From assembly GCA_016182795.1 (NCBI GenBank), contig JACPFW010000021.1:1-64000 (forward strand): 64,000 bases of DNA, given 5' to 3'. The notes beneath the pieces are model-generated. The model was not told the origin of the DNA. It saw only the letters and a list, made by a program, of their open reading frames with translations, and did not search any database. This document shows, piece by piece, positions 45,587 through 55,367 of the stretch. This DNA is from Gemmatimonadota bacterium. Lineage in GTDB: Bacteria; Gemmatimonadota; Gemmatimonadetes; Gemmatimonadales; Gemmatimonadaceae. Position 1 is the stretch's first letter. Each line of letters starts with the position of its first letter. The position numbers and the translations under genes were made by a program.

Positions 45587-46807
45587 ATGACCTCCGTCCG
45601 TCGCTTCATCATGTCCGCCGCCGCGCTCGCCGTCGCGGCCACCCCTGCCCTCGCCCAGCCGAAGGTCAAGACTGGCATCGAGGTGCTTCTGAAGGACTCC
45701 CTCCACCTCATCGCCGGCAAACGCGTCGGGCTGCTGACCAATCACAGCGGACGCCTGCCGGACGGCACGAGCACGATCGACGCGCTGTACCGCGCGCCCG
45801 GCGTCAAGCTGACGGCGCTGTTCGGTCCCGAACACGGCATTCGCGGCGTTGCGAAGGCCGGAGAGAAGATCTCCACGATGGTCGATTCGGCAACCGGCGT
45901 CACCGTGTACTCGCTGTACGGCGATGTGCGCGCCCCAACGCCCGAGATGCTCAAGACGGTCGACGTGCTGCTCTACGACATTCAGGACGTCGGCGCGCGC
46001 GTCTACACGTATCAGTGGACGATGGCGCTCGCCCTCGCGGCGGCGGGCAAGGCGGGCGTGCCGTTCATCATTCTCGACCGGCCGAACCCGATCCGCGCCG
46101 ACAAGGTGGACGGCGGCATGCTCGACACCGCCTTCTCGTCGCTCGTTGGCCTGCACCCCGTGGCCCTTCGCTATGGCTTCACGGCCGGCGAGCTGGGCAA
46201 GTGGCTGGTGGGGAGCGGCCGCGTGAAAGCCGACGTGAAGGTCGTGCCGATGCAGGGGTACAAGCGCTCAATGTACTACGAAGACACCGGCCTGCCGTGG
46301 GAGAACCCGTCGCCGAACCTGCGCAACAACGACGCGAACCTGCTGTACACCGGCACGGTGTTCTTTGAAGGCGTCAACATCAGCGAAGGGCGCGGCACCA
46401 ACAACCCGTTCGCGCAGGCGGGCGCCAGCTGGCTGACCGATGCCGGCGCGATCGTGAAGGCGCTCAATGCCAAAAGGATTCCCGGCGTCTGGTTCGACTC
46501 GGTTTCGCGTCCGGTGGAAGCGGGCTACGAGTTCGGCGGACAGACGATCCCGATGGTCCGCGTGACCGTCACCAACCGCGACGCGGTGGTGCCGGTGAAC
46601 GTCGGCGCCCACATGCTGCGCGAGATGTACGTGCGCCACAAGGACAAGTGGGAATGGCGGAAGGGCTCGATTGACCGCCTCTCCGGCAGTGCGCGCCTCC
46701 GCGAAGCGGTGGAGAAGGACGGCGGCATTGAAGCCTTGCTCCCTGTCTTCCAGGCCGAATCCGACAAATTCCTGGCGGAGTCGAAGAAGTTTTGGATCTA
46801 TAAGTAG
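45587..46807 (+). CDS. DUF1343 protein, NamZ-like exo-beta-N-acetylmuramidase (GH171)
   Basis: A 406-aa exported protein; the signal peptide is MTSVRRFIMSAAALAVAATPALAQ. The family signatures are GKRVGLLTNHSG, LFGPEHGIRG, DIQDVGARVYTYQWTM, LDRPNPI and NISEGRGTNNPFAQ. Characterised members (NamZ) release MurNAc from the non-reducing end of peptidoglycan fragments, so a role in wall recycling is likely. I chose ATG 45587 for the signal peptide; the frame extends 24 codons upstream. No dedicated operon partner is adjacent. Confidence 0.9.
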   Translation: MTSVRRFIMSAAALAVAATPALAQPKVKTGIEVLLKDSLHLIAGKRVGLLTNHSGRLPDGTSTIDALYRAPGVKLTALFGPEHGIRGVAKAGEKISTMVDSATGVTVYSLYGDVRAPTPEMLKTVDVLLYDIQDVGARVYTYQWTMALALAAAGKAGVPFIILDRPNPIRADKVDGGMLDTAFSSLVGLHPVALRYGFTAGELGKWLVGSGRVKADVKVVPMQGYKRSMYYEDTGLPWENPSPNLRNNDANLLYTGTVFFEGVNISEGRGTNNPFAQAGASWLTDAGAIVKALNAKRIPGVWFDSVSRPVEAGYEFGGQTIPMVRVTVTNRDAVVPVNVGAHMLREMYVRHKDKWEWRKGSIDRLSGSARLREAVEKDGGIEALLPVFQAESDKFLAESKKFWIYK

Positions 46808-46837
46808 GGGACAGATCGTAGAAGGCAGCGGGTAGAT

Positions 46838-46893
46838 GGCGGATGGCAGAAGGCGGACGGCGGAGTGCTCGTCGCTCCCATCCGCCATCCGCC
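46838..46893. terminator. Hairpin in GGCGGATGGC word array between convergent genes
   Basis: GGCGGATGGC (46838-46847) pairs with GCCATCCGCC (46884-46893). The spacer 46808-46902 is made of variants of the same words (GGCAGCGGG, AGATGGC, GGCGGACGGC). It separates the NamZ-like gene from convergent tadA and probably ends both transcripts, although no T-run is present. Confidence 0.5.
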
Positions 46894-46902
46894 TTCAGCC
46901 TG

Positions 46903-47409
<507 letters not shown>

Positions 47410-47516
47410 TCATGCACCGGGGCGGCGGCGCCGCCTGCTCCACCGCAGGCGACGATCTCAACCAGGCTGATCAGTGCCGCGAGTGCCTGTCGCGATGCGC
47501 GCATCATTCGCGAATT

Positions 47517-48500
47517 CTAACGCTGCGTCGGCGACTCCGTCACCGCGCTCACCGCGTTGGTCGGCGTCCACCCATAATGCACGCGCAGGTACTCGAGCGC
47601 CGATGTCACGACTGCGGTGGCGTACTTGTTGATATTGGCGGGCGTGTCGCGGACGCCCACACGCCAAGCTTCAATCTGAATGGCGTCCACCGCGCCGCCG
47701 CGCGCCGACCCGTGCTCTCTGGTGATGTACCCAGCGTCGTAGTACGCCTCGCCCACGGCCGGCGCGGGCCGATCCGGCGAGGGAATGCCCGGGTAGCCAT
47801 TGCGCGCGAGGATCGCGCCAAGACTCGTGGAACCGCGCAGCAGCGCCACGGGCGACACGCCGCCACGATTGTCCGTCGTCAGCCGCGCGATGGCAGAGCG
47901 CGACACCGCACCGGTCGCCGCGAGCGCGTCGTCCGACAGCCGCAGCTGCTCGGCCGACACCGAGTAGCCGAGTTCGAGGCGCGAGTACGGGTGCACGGTG
48001 CCGTGCAAATCGAGCAGCAGTCCGCGCCGATGCGACGTCGTCACCCGCGCGACGGCAGAGTCGAGAAAGGTATGATACGCCCGCCAGATCGGAATCATGA
48101 CCTCGTTGCCGCCCGTGGCCTCCACGACCTCGCGATTGGCATCGAGCTTCGTGCGCGCGATCTTGCTGATCACCACGTGCGCGTTAAGCCCAGTGCGGGC
48201 ATGGAACTGCGCGGCCACGCTGCGGGCGAGCGCCTCGATCCCCTCATCCGTGCCGGTGACGCACCCGGCGCAGCTGCGGTTTGGCAGAAACGTCGGCGTC
48301 AGCAACCCACCGTGCGGCGCCGACAAGATCAGCGGGGCATCTCCGATCGTGTACTCAATCCATCCGCCCGGATCGGTCTGCACGTCGCCGGCCACCGGTA
48401 CGCGCGGCGCCGAGGGATCCGCCGGCGCTGATCCACTGCACGCCACCGCGCCGGCGCCGATCAACAGCGCACACAGGGCGGCGGCGCGCACGGCAGTCAT
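47517..48500 (-). CDS. Lipoprotein with N-formylglutamate amidohydrolase-like fold
   Basis: A 327-aa protein with a lipobox GAVAC (Cys21). LILSAPHGG near residue 58 and [13 protein letters not shown] are the zinc-binding segments of the N-formylglutamate amidohydrolase family, and TKLDANRE matches a third conserved segment. The enzyme is usually cytoplasmic in histidine degradation, so a lipid-anchored version suggests another amide substrate. The ATG overlaps the clpB stop (ATGA). The 110 nt between this gene and tadA show nothing clear. Confidence 0.75.
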   Translation of the reverse strand: MTAVRAAALCALLIGAGAVACSGSAPADPSAPRVPVAGDVQTDPGGWIEYTIGDAPLILSAPHGGLLTPTFLPNRSCAGCVTGTDEGIEALARSVAAQFHARTGLNAHVVISKIARTKLDANREVVEATGGNEVMIPIWRAYHTFLDSAVARVTTSHRRGLLLDLHGTVHPYSRLELGYSVSAEQLRLSDDALAATGAVSRSAIARLTTDNRGGVSPVALLRGSTSLGAILARNGYPGIPSPDRPAPAVGEAYYDAGYITREHGSARGGAVDAIQIEAWRVGVRDTPANINKYATAVVTSALEYLRVHYGWTPTNAVSAVTESPTQR

Positions 48501-51082
48501 GCCTTGGCGAACGTCAGCGCGTCGCCCGACGCGTCCACACGCACGGTGTCGCCCTCGGCGTACTCGCCCTGCAGGAGGGCAAGCGCCAGCGGGTTCTGCA
48601 GCAGCCGCTGGATGGCCCGCTTGAGCGGCCGCGCGCCGAACGCCGGATCGTACCCTTCGCTGGCGAGCAGCTCGCGCGCCGCCGGCGTGACGTCGAGCGT
48701 CAGCTTCTTGTCGGCGAGCAGGGCGTCGAACCGCTTGAGCTGGAGATTCACGATGTGGAATATCTCATCCCGACCGAGCGGCCGGAAGATGATGATGTCA
48801 TCCACACGGTTGAGGAATTCGGGCTTGAAGTGGCCGCGCAGCGCCTGCGTCACCTGCGTCTCCACGAGCGCCCAGTCGGCGGTGCCCTGCTCGAGAATCC
48901 ACGACGAGCCGATATTCGAGGTCATGATGACGACGGTGTTGCGGAAATCCACCGTGCGCCCCTGCGAGTCGGTGAGGCGGCCGTCGTCGAGGATCTGGAG
49001 CAAGATGTTGAAGACGTCGGCGTGGGCCTTCTCGATCTCGTCAAAGAGAATTACCGCGTACGGCCGGCGCCGCACGGCTTCGGTGAGCTGACCGCCTTCC
49101 TCATAGCCGACATAGCCCGGCGGCGCGCCGATGAGCCGCGCCACCGCGTGCTTCTCCATGTATTCCGACATGTCGATGCGCACCATCGCCGTTTCGTCGT
49201 CAAACAGGAACTCGGCAAGCGCGCGCGCGGTCTCAGTCTTCCCCACGCCGGTGGGGCCGAGGAAGATGAACGAACCGATGGGGCGATTGGGATCCTGCAG
49301 ACCGGCGCGCGAGCGGCGCACCGCGTCGGCCACCGCGCGCACCGCCTCGGGCTGGCCAATGACGCGGCGCCCAAGCTCCTGGTCGAGCTTGGTCAGGCGC
49401 TCCTTCTCGCTCTCCATCATGCGCGTGACGGGAATGCCGGTCCACTTGGCGACGATCTCGGCGATGTCATCGGCGCCCACTTCTTCCTTGAGGAAGCGCG
49501 TGCCGCTCTGGCGCTGATCGGCCATCTTCGCGTCAATCGACTTCAGCTGCTGCTCAAGCTGCGGGATGCGGCCGTACGTGATCTCGGCGGCTTTGCCAAG
49601 GTCACCCGCACGCGTGGCGCGCTCGGCCTCGCCGCGCGCCTCCTCGATCTGCTGCTTGAGCTTGCCCACGCCGCCCAGCGCGTCCTTCTCGAGCTGCCAC
49701 TGCGCTTTCATCGATGCGCTCTGTTCGCGCTGTTCGGCGAGTTCCTTCTCAAGCGCCTTGCGGCGCTCGACGGACGCCTTGTCCTTCTCCTTGGCCAGCG
49801 CCTGCCGCTCGATCTCGAGCTGGACGATGCGGCGCTCCACCTCGTCGATCTCCTGCGGCAGGGAGTCGATCTCGATGCGCAGGCGCGACGCGGCCTCGTC
49901 GACGAGGTCAATGGCCTTGTCGGGGAGGAAACGATCGCCGATGTAGCGCTGGCTCAGCGTCGCGGCGGCGACAATGGCGCCGTCGGTGATGCGCACCCCG
50001 TGGTGGCTTTCGTAGCGCTCCTTGAGCCCGCGCAGAATGGCAATGGTGCTCTCCACCGTCGGTTCGCCGACGTAGACCGGCTGGAAGCGACGCTCGAGCG
50101 CCGGGTCCTTCTCCACGTGCTTGCGGTATTCATCGAGGGTTGTGGCGCCAACCACCCGCAGCTCACCGCGGGCGAGCATCGGCTTAAGCATGTTGCCCGC
50201 GTCCATCGACCCTTCCGCCTTCCCGGCCCCAACAATGGTGTGCAGTTCGTCGATGAAGACGACGAACTGCCCCTCGCTCGACGTGATCTCCTTGAGCACG
50301 GCCTTGAGCCGCTCCTCGAACTCGCCGCGGAACTTCGCACCGGCGATCAGCGAGCCCATATCGAGAGCCACGAGCCGCTTGTTCTTGAGCGACTCGGGGA
50401 CGTCACCGTTCACGATGCGCTGGGCGAGCCCCTCGGCAATGGCGGTCTTGCCGACGCCCGGCTCGCCGATGAGCACCGGATTATTCTTGGTGCGGCGCGA
50501 GAGCACCTGCATCACGCGGCGGATCTCCTCGTCGCGGCCGATGACAGGATCGAGCTTCCCCTTGCGCGCGGCGTCGGTGAGGTCGCGCGTGAACTTCTGC
50601 AGCGCCTGATACTGGTTCTCGGGGTTCTGGTCGGTCACGCGATGCGCGCCGCGAATCGCCTCGATGGCCTCGAGCAGCGCGGCGCGCGTGGCGCCGGCGG
50701 CGGTGAGGATCGTCTTGGTTTCCGTCCCTTTGACGTCACTCAGCGCGAGCAGGAGGTGTTCGGTCGACACGTACTCGTCGCCGAGCGACTTGGCTTCCTG
50801 TTCGGCGCGATCGAGCACGGTCGACAGCTCGCGCGCCAGCGACGGGCTGGCGCCGCTCTGCTTGGGATAGCGCTCAATCTCCCGCTCGAGATCCTCGCGG
50901 AGCTTCGGCAGGCCGACCCCGAGCTTCTGCAGGACCGGCGCGACAATGCTGTCATCCTGCTCGAGCAGCGCGGCGAGCAGGTGCGCGTCGTAGACGAGCG
51001 GATTGCCAATGCGGCGCGCATGGGAGAGCGCGTCGTTGAGAGCATCGGCGGACTTCACGGTGAGGCGATCAGGGCTCAGCAT
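48497..51082 (-). CDS. clpB: ATP-dependent disaggregase ClpB
   Basis: An 861-aa Hsp100 hexamer subunit that works with DnaK to rescue aggregated proteins. The N-domain pair of Clp repeats is followed by AAA-1 ([17 protein letters not shown]), the long middle coiled coil ([20 protein letters not shown]) and AAA-2 ([18 protein letters not shown]). No CIRCE element is visible in the 150 nt upstream, which also lacks a clear ribosome site. The stop overlaps the lipoprotein gene start. Confidence 0.98.
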   Translation of the reverse strand: MLSPDRLTVKSADALNDALSHARRIGNPLVYDAHLLAALLEQDDSIVAPVLQKLGVGLPKLREDLEREIERYPKQSGASPSLARELSTVLDRAEQEAKSLGDEYVSTEHLLLALSDVKGTETKTILTAAGATRAALLEAIEAIRGAHRVTDQNPENQYQALQKFTRDLTDAARKGKLDPVIGRDEEIRRVMQVLSRRTKNNPVLIGEPGVGKTAIAEGLAQRIVNGDVPESLKNKRLVALDMGSLIAGAKFRGEFEERLKAVLKEITSSEGQFVVFIDELHTIVGAGKAEGSMDAGNMLKPMLARGELRVVGATTLDEYRKHVEKDPALERRFQPVYVGEPTVESTIAILRGLKERYESHHGVRITDGAIVAAATLSQRYIGDRFLPDKAIDLVDEAASRLRIEIDSLPQEIDEVERRIVQLEIERQALAKEKDKASVERRKALEKELAEQREQSASMKAQWQLEKDALGGVGKLKQQIEEARGEAERATRAGDLGKAAEITYGRIPQLEQQLKSIDAKMADQRQSGTRFLKEEVGADDIAEIVAKWTGIPVTRMMESEKERLTKLDQELGRRVIGQPEAVRAVADAVRRSRAGLQDPNRPIGSFIFLGPTGVGKTETARALAEFLFDDETAMVRIDMSEYMEKHAVARLIGAPPGYVGYEEGGQLTEAVRRRPYAVILFDEIEKAHADVFNILLQILDDGRLTDSQGRTVDFRNTVVIMTSNIGSSWILEQGTADWALVETQVTQALRGHFKPEFLNRVDDIIIFRPLGRDEIFHIVNLQLKRFDALLADKKLTLDVTPAARELLASEGYDPAFGARPLKRAIQRLLQNPLALALLQGEYAEGDTVRVDASGDALTFAKA

Positions 51083-51234
51083 AGGACGGACGGAACGAGG
51101 AGGGGGTAGAGACTAAGCTAGGGGAAATGGGAGTGGTGAAGAGGGACGAGTGCAATGGTGATGCCATCCCTTCCCCGCCGTTCCGGCACCTTCGTGCGCC
51201 GCGGAGCGCGATCGAGGTGCCGCCGCGGCAGGTT

Positions 51235-52062
51235 CTACTCCGCAATGCGGTACTCGCGGCGAATCTTCTCCACCTGCGCCAGACCCTTCCATGTTGTCGC
51301 CCACGGCACCCAGCGGTAGAGCCGCCAGAGCAGGCGCGCGTAGAACGGGTAGACGATGAGCGCTTCGTTGCGCTCGAGTCCGGCGAAGACGCGCGCCACT
51401 AACCCCTCAACGGACACAATGGGGAACGGCGCCATGGTGCGCATCGCGTCCGGCTTGAGACCGGCGACGAGCGTCCGCTGGTAGATGTTGCTCTCGATGA
51501 AGCCCGGGCAGATGGCGTTCACCTTGACGCCCAGCGCCGCGCCTTCCAACCGCAGGGAGTTCGTGAGGCTGACCACGGCGTGTTTGGACGCGCCGTACGC
51601 GGAGAGGCCCGGCGTCGGGATCAGACCGGCGAGCGAAGCGGTGTTCACCAGGTGCCCGTGCCCCTGCCGCACCATCTGCCGGTAGGCCGCATACGCAACG
51701 TGAATCACGCCGAACAGATTGACGTCCATCACGCGCCGCCAGTGGTCGAGCGACGAGTCGCGAAACTCGCCGGCGAAGCCGATCCCCGCATTGTTGAAGC
51801 AGTAGTCGAGCCGGCCGTCGGCGGTGACGACCTCGTCGATCGCGCGAGCGACGTCGGCCGCATCGGTGACGTCGAGCGTGCGCGCGCGGCCGCTCGTGGC
51901 GCGGCCGCCGGCAGCCCGACACTCCTCGGCGACGGCCACCGCCGACGCGGCATCAAGGTCGGTCGCCCAGACGGTGGCGCCGCGGCGGGCCGCCGCGACC
52001 GCGAGTTGGCGCCCGATGCCGGAGCCGGCGCCCGTGACGAAGACCACTTGGTCGTGGAGCAT
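51235..52062 (-). CDS. Short-chain dehydrogenase/reductase
   Basis: A classical SDR of about 275 aa: cofactor motif TGAGSGIG, NNAG, catalytic Ser in NTASLAG, and YGASK. An Asp at the end of strand 2 (ATDLDAA) predicts preference for NAD(H). Residues after 220 (YPFYARLLWRLYRWVPWATTW) are hydrophobic and may associate with the membrane. The start is ATG 52062; GTG 52068 is an alternative. Substrate unknown. A strong terminator of the next upstream gene separates the two transcripts. Confidence 0.9.
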   Translation of the reverse strand: MLHDQVVFVTGAGSGIGRQLAVAAARRGATVWATDLDAASAVAVAEECRAAGGRATSGRARTLDVTDAADVARAIDEVVTADGRLDYCFNNAGIGFAGEFRDSSLDHWRRVMDVNLFGVIHVAYAAYRQMVRQGHGHLVNTASLAGLIPTPGLSAYGASKHAVVSLTNSLRLEGAALGVKVNAICPGFIESNIYQRTLVAGLKPDAMRTMAPFPIVSVEGLVARVFAGLERNEALIVYPFYARLLWRLYRWVPWATTWKGLAQVEKIRREYRIAE

Positions 52063-52105
52063 GCCCACCGCGTGTTGAGGTCGCGATGAAGGTGCAGAAA
52101 AGACA

Positions 52106-52140
52106 GACCGCCCGGGAGGTGGATGGTCTCCCGGGCGGTC
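52106..52140 (-). terminator. Rho-independent terminator after the sorting-domain protein gene
   Basis: Perfect 13-bp stem (52106-52118 with 52128-52140), a 9-nt loop and a minus-strand T-rich tail (GTCTTTTC). It lies 9 nt past the stop at 52149. Confidence 0.85.
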
Positions 52141-52148
52141 CGCAATGT

Positions 52149-52586
52149 CTACTTGGTAATCAACATCTTCTTGACGGTTCGCTGACCGTCAACCTCGAGC
52201 ATGTACATGTAAATACCCGAGGCCACTTCGTTGTTTGTATTGCGGTAGTTGCCATTCCAGTACGCGGTGTACTGGCCGCACGTCAGCAATACGTTCTCCA
52301 GCGGTTGACCCCCTGCCACATTGCCCGCTCCTCCCTGAAGCACCGGGACCGCGACAAACTGCGCGAGCAGATTGTAGACGCGGACGGAAACCTTGAACTG
52401 CTGACTCGGATCGTTAGAGCACTCGATCGCGAACGGAATACGGGTTTCCGGATTGAACGGGTTCGGGAAATTCTGGCCCAGCTTTACTGCGGGTCGCTTG
52501 GCCTGACCCGTACTCTGGGCGGTCCCAAGCTGTGGCGTGAGGGCGAGGGTCAGCACCGCTAGGAGTGCTGCCCAACGATACCTCAT
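52149..52586 (-). CDS. Small secreted protein made of a FlgD-like / C-terminal sorting-type Ig domain
   Basis: A 145-aa protein. A signal peptide (RWAALLAVLTLALTPQLGTAQ) leads after about 15 residues into QNFPNPFNPETRIPF, the hallmark of FlgD Ig-like and type-A C-terminal sorting domains. YNLLAQFV, WNGNYRNTNNEVASGIYMY and the terminal VKKMLITK complete the domain. Such domains normally end much larger secreted proteins; here nothing precedes it. Cys56 and Cys103 could pair. AAAAGGAG lies five to six bases before the ATG, and a strong terminator follows, so it is a well-expressed single-gene unit. It may be an adhesin or secretion-machine partner; function unknown. Confidence 0.8.
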   Translation of the reverse strand: MRYRWAALLAVLTLALTPQLGTAQSTGQAKRPAVKLGQNFPNPFNPETRIPFAIECSNDPSQQFKVSVRVYNLLAQFVAVPVLQGGAGNVAGGQPLENVLLTCGQYTAYWNGNYRNTNNEVASGIYMYMLEVDGQRTVKKMLITK

Positions 52587-52669
52587 CGTAACTCCTTTTC
52601 TGACAATGCAGGATCGGTTGGTGTGTCTCCTCTAGGAATGAGTGTGGATGTGATTGGCCAATAACCAAA

Positions 52670-54571
52670 CTAGGGCGCGTTTTTGGCACTGTCAAGGAAC
52701 GATGCGACCGCCGCCGGGAGCCTCGCCCAATGAAACCGCCGTCCCTCTCCAATCCGGGTGCTCACACCCATCCGGTCGCAGGCCTCGACGAGCGGAATGG
52801 AGTACTTTCGGCTAATACCGAAGATTTCCCGAAGTTCGCCGGCGGCGTATGATCGATCATCTGCTGTCGCCGCCCGAAGCGCGAGGAGCGCGACGCGCCA
52901 GGCCTCCGGCGCGATGAACCGCTGCTCGCCGACGGCCACCACCCGCCCGTCCCGCTCGAGCATCCGCAACAGCGCGGGTGTCCGGGGACCGGCCACGGCG
53001 GCGATTTCGTCGGCGGTTGGAGCTTCCCGACCGGCCTTTTCGAGCATCGCCTCGATTGCGGCGACGGACCGGTGGTCATCGGCCGACAGACGAGGCTGCC
53101 ACCCGGCGCGGGCCACGACGCCGCCCACGATGACGATCTCCCCCTGCTCCACCGCGCGCTGAACCGTCGCATCGGCGAGCACGTCGGCGAGGCCAAGCTT
53201 GGCGCGCAGCGGTTGCAGCGCCACACCGCGATCGAGCGGGCGCGCCTCATGGGCGGCGTCGACCTCCGATAGCAGTCGCGTGCGCGTCGCGTCGAGGCGT
53301 TCGCGCAGGCCCAGCACGTCGCCGACGCGAGTGGCGACGTCGCTCAGTTCACCGATCGCGCGCTCCAGCGCGGACGCCTGCACGCCGAGTCGCAGCGGCA
53401 GCGTGCGGAGCGGAAGGCCGTGCGCCGCCTCTTCCTCGAGCATCCAACGGAGGCGTTGCGCGACGCTGGCACCGGACGTCGCGAACGGAGACGCGCGGCG
53501 AAACGGGGGCAGTGGATCGGTGATCACACCGCCGCCGATGGTCGCCGCCGGCGACGGTGCACGCAGCACGAATCGATCCCCACCGCGCGCGATCAGCGGC
53601 TCGTCGAGCACCAAGCGCACCGCGGTGGTTGCGCCCGCGCGCACGGGTCCGCCGCGGGCGACAATGCGCGCGCCGACATCGGCGGTGCCGAGGTGCAGGC
53701 GCACGCGCGTGCGCGCCGTGAGCGTGATGTCGACATCGTCGAAGAGCGCGACATCGGCGCGCATCCGGTCGCGCGCCGCCCACGGATCGGCGGCGCCAAC
53801 GAGCACGCCGCCGCGGGTGAACGCATCACGCTCCGCGCCCGCGAGCGCCACCGCCACGCGCTGCCCCGCCACGCCGGCGTCGGCGGCGTGCCCGTGGGTC
53901 TCGACGCCCCGCACGCGATGCACCGTGCCGCCGGGGAAGGCGCGCACCGCATCCTCGCGCGCCACCCGCCCGCTCCACACGGTGCCAGTGACCACCGTTC
54001 CGGTTCCCTTGATCGTGAAGACGCGGTCCACCGGAAGCCGAAATAGGTCGCTGGCCTCGCGTGCGGGAACCGCTTTCGCCGCGGTGGTGAGCGCGCGACG
54101 CAGGGCGTCGAGCCCCGCCCCCGTGCGCGCCGACACCGCGACGACCGGCGCGCCCTCCAGCGCCGACCCCGCAAGCAGCCCGGCCACATCCTCGGCCGCG
54201 AGCGCCAGCAGATCGGCGTCTACAAGATCACACTTAGTGAGCGCCACCACGCCGCCGCGAATGCCGAGGGCGCCCAGGATGGCGAGATGCTCGCGCGTTT
54301 GCGGCATCACCCCTTCGTCGGCCGCGACGACAAGCAGGGCGAGATCGACGCCGGCGGCGCCGGCCAGCATCGTGCGCACGAAGGCTTCGTGACCCGGGAC
54401 GTCGACGACACTCAGCGTGCCGAATCCATCGAGTTGCAGCGGCGCGAAGCCAAGCTCAATGGTGATGCCGCGCCGCTTCTCCTCGGGGAGTCGGTCGGTG
54501 TCGACGCCGGTAAGGGCCTGCACGAGCGCCGTCTTGCCGTGGTCAATGTGGCCGGCAGTGCCGAGGATCAC
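52670..54571 (-). CDS. selB: Selenocysteine-specific elongation factor SelB
   Basis: A GTPase that delivers Sec-tRNA to UGA codons next to a SECIS element. The 633-aa protein begins with the G1 motif [11 protein letters not shown], then [12 protein letters not shown] (G3) and TKCD (G4). EF-Tu-like domains 2-4 follow ([17 protein letters not shown]), and the C-terminal half holds winged-helix units ([19 protein letters not shown]). The GTG start overlaps the recO stop (GTGA). selA, selD and tRNA-Sec are not in the window. Confidence 0.96.
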   Translation of the reverse strand: MILGTAGHIDHGKTALVQALTGVDTDRLPEEKRRGITIELGFAPLQLDGFGTLSVVDVPGHEAFVRTMLAGAAGVDLALLVVAADEGVMPQTREHLAILGALGIRGGVVALTKCDLVDADLLALAAEDVAGLLAGSALEGAPVVAVSARTGAGLDALRRALTTAAKAVPAREASDLFRLPVDRVFTIKGTGTVVTGTVWSGRVAREDAVRAFPGGTVHRVRGVETHGHAADAGVAGQRVAVALAGAERDAFTRGGVLVGAADPWAARDRMRADVALFDDVDITLTARTRVRLHLGTADVGARIVARGGPVRAGATTAVRLVLDEPLIARGGDRFVLRAPSPAATIGGGVITDPLPPFRRASPFATSGASVAQRLRWMLEEEAAHGLPLRTLPLRLGVQASALERAIGELSDVATRVGDVLGLRERLDATRTRLLSEVDAAHEARPLDRGVALQPLRAKLGLADVLADATVQRAVEQGEIVIVGGVVARAGWQPRLSADDHRSVAAIEAMLEKAGREAPTADEIAAVAGPRTPALLRMLERDGRVVAVGEQRFIAPEAWRVALLALRAATADDRSYAAGELREIFGISRKYSIPLVEACDRMGVSTRIGEGRRFHWARLPAAVASFLDSAKNAP

Positions 54572-55329
54572 GCGTCCACCTCGTGCCGCTCCCAGGCGAG
54601 GAGCGCGCGCAGCGGGCGCCCGCCGTCGGTGAGATGCTCCTCGAGAAACTCGCGCAGCAGGCGCTGATGCGCGCGCACACTCGGCTCATCGAGCGGCGGC
54701 GACGCGCAGCGGCCGAGCCACGCGCGGATGGCATCGCGCGCCTCGGGCGGCAGCACCCGCGCGCCGGTCACGCGGCGCGCGCAGGCGGCGCACAGCGCGC
54801 CGCCGGAGCGATGATGAAACGCCACCGCCCCCGCCGGATCGAGCGGCGCGTGGCACAACGCGCACGCGTCCAGCGACGGCGCAAAGCCGAGTTCAGCCAC
54901 CAGGGACCAGGCGCCGCCGAGGGCGACCGGCGCGGCGGCGCCCGGCGGCGCCGCTTCCAGCGCGTCGAGCGCATCGGTGACGGCATCGAGCAGGCCGGGA
55001 TCTTCCTGCTCGGGCGCAAAGCGCAGCAGCAACTCGGCGAGCGCGGCGGCCGCCGCGAACCGGTCGAGCGACGCCGCGAGCGCCGGGCGCGAACGGGTGG
55101 CGTCAAAGGCGTTCAGCGCGTGGAGATCGCGCCCGAGCGTGGTAACCAGTTCGGCCTCACCGCCGGCGAACAGATCGAGCGCCGCGCCGAACTTATTGCG
55201 CGGCCGCCGCGCCCCGCGCGCAATGGCCGACACGATGCCCAACTCACGCGTGATGAGGCGCACGATGCGCGACGTCTCGCGATAGTCGAAGGCGTGCAGG
55301 ACGATGGCGTGCGTGGTGACGAGCGGCAT
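54568..55329 (-). CDS. recO: DNA repair protein RecO
   Basis: Loads RecA with RecF and RecR and anneals ssDNA. The 253-aa protein has an N-terminal OB fold ([21 protein letters not shown]) and a zinc-binding C-terminal part (CALCHAPLD and ALCAACAR). It lies 38 nt downstream of btuB in the same direction and overlaps selB by 4 nt. Confidence 0.95.
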   Translation of the reverse strand: MPLVTTHAIVLHAFDYRETSRIVRLITRELGIVSAIARGARRPRNKFGAALDLFAGGEAELVTTLGRDLHALNAFDATRSRPALAASLDRFAAAAALAELLLRFAPEQEDPGLLDAVTDALDALEAAPPGAAAPVALGGAWSLVAELGFAPSLDACALCHAPLDPAGAVAFHHRSGGALCAACARRVTGARVLPPEARDAIRAWLGRCASPPLDEPSVRAHQRLLREFLEEHLTDGGRPLRALLAWERHEVDA

Positions 55330-55367
55330 CGGGGGCGATGAGGGACGGTGCTGAAAACTACGTCATG

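Noticed and set aside
48281..51109. 942-codon plus-strand open frame
   Set aside because: Antisense shadow of clpB created by GC bias; no recognisable domain.
52653..52662. ATTGGCCAAT palindrome upstream of the sorting-domain protein gene as a regulator site
   Set aside because: A single 10-bp palindrome without a second copy or known match is not enough evidence.
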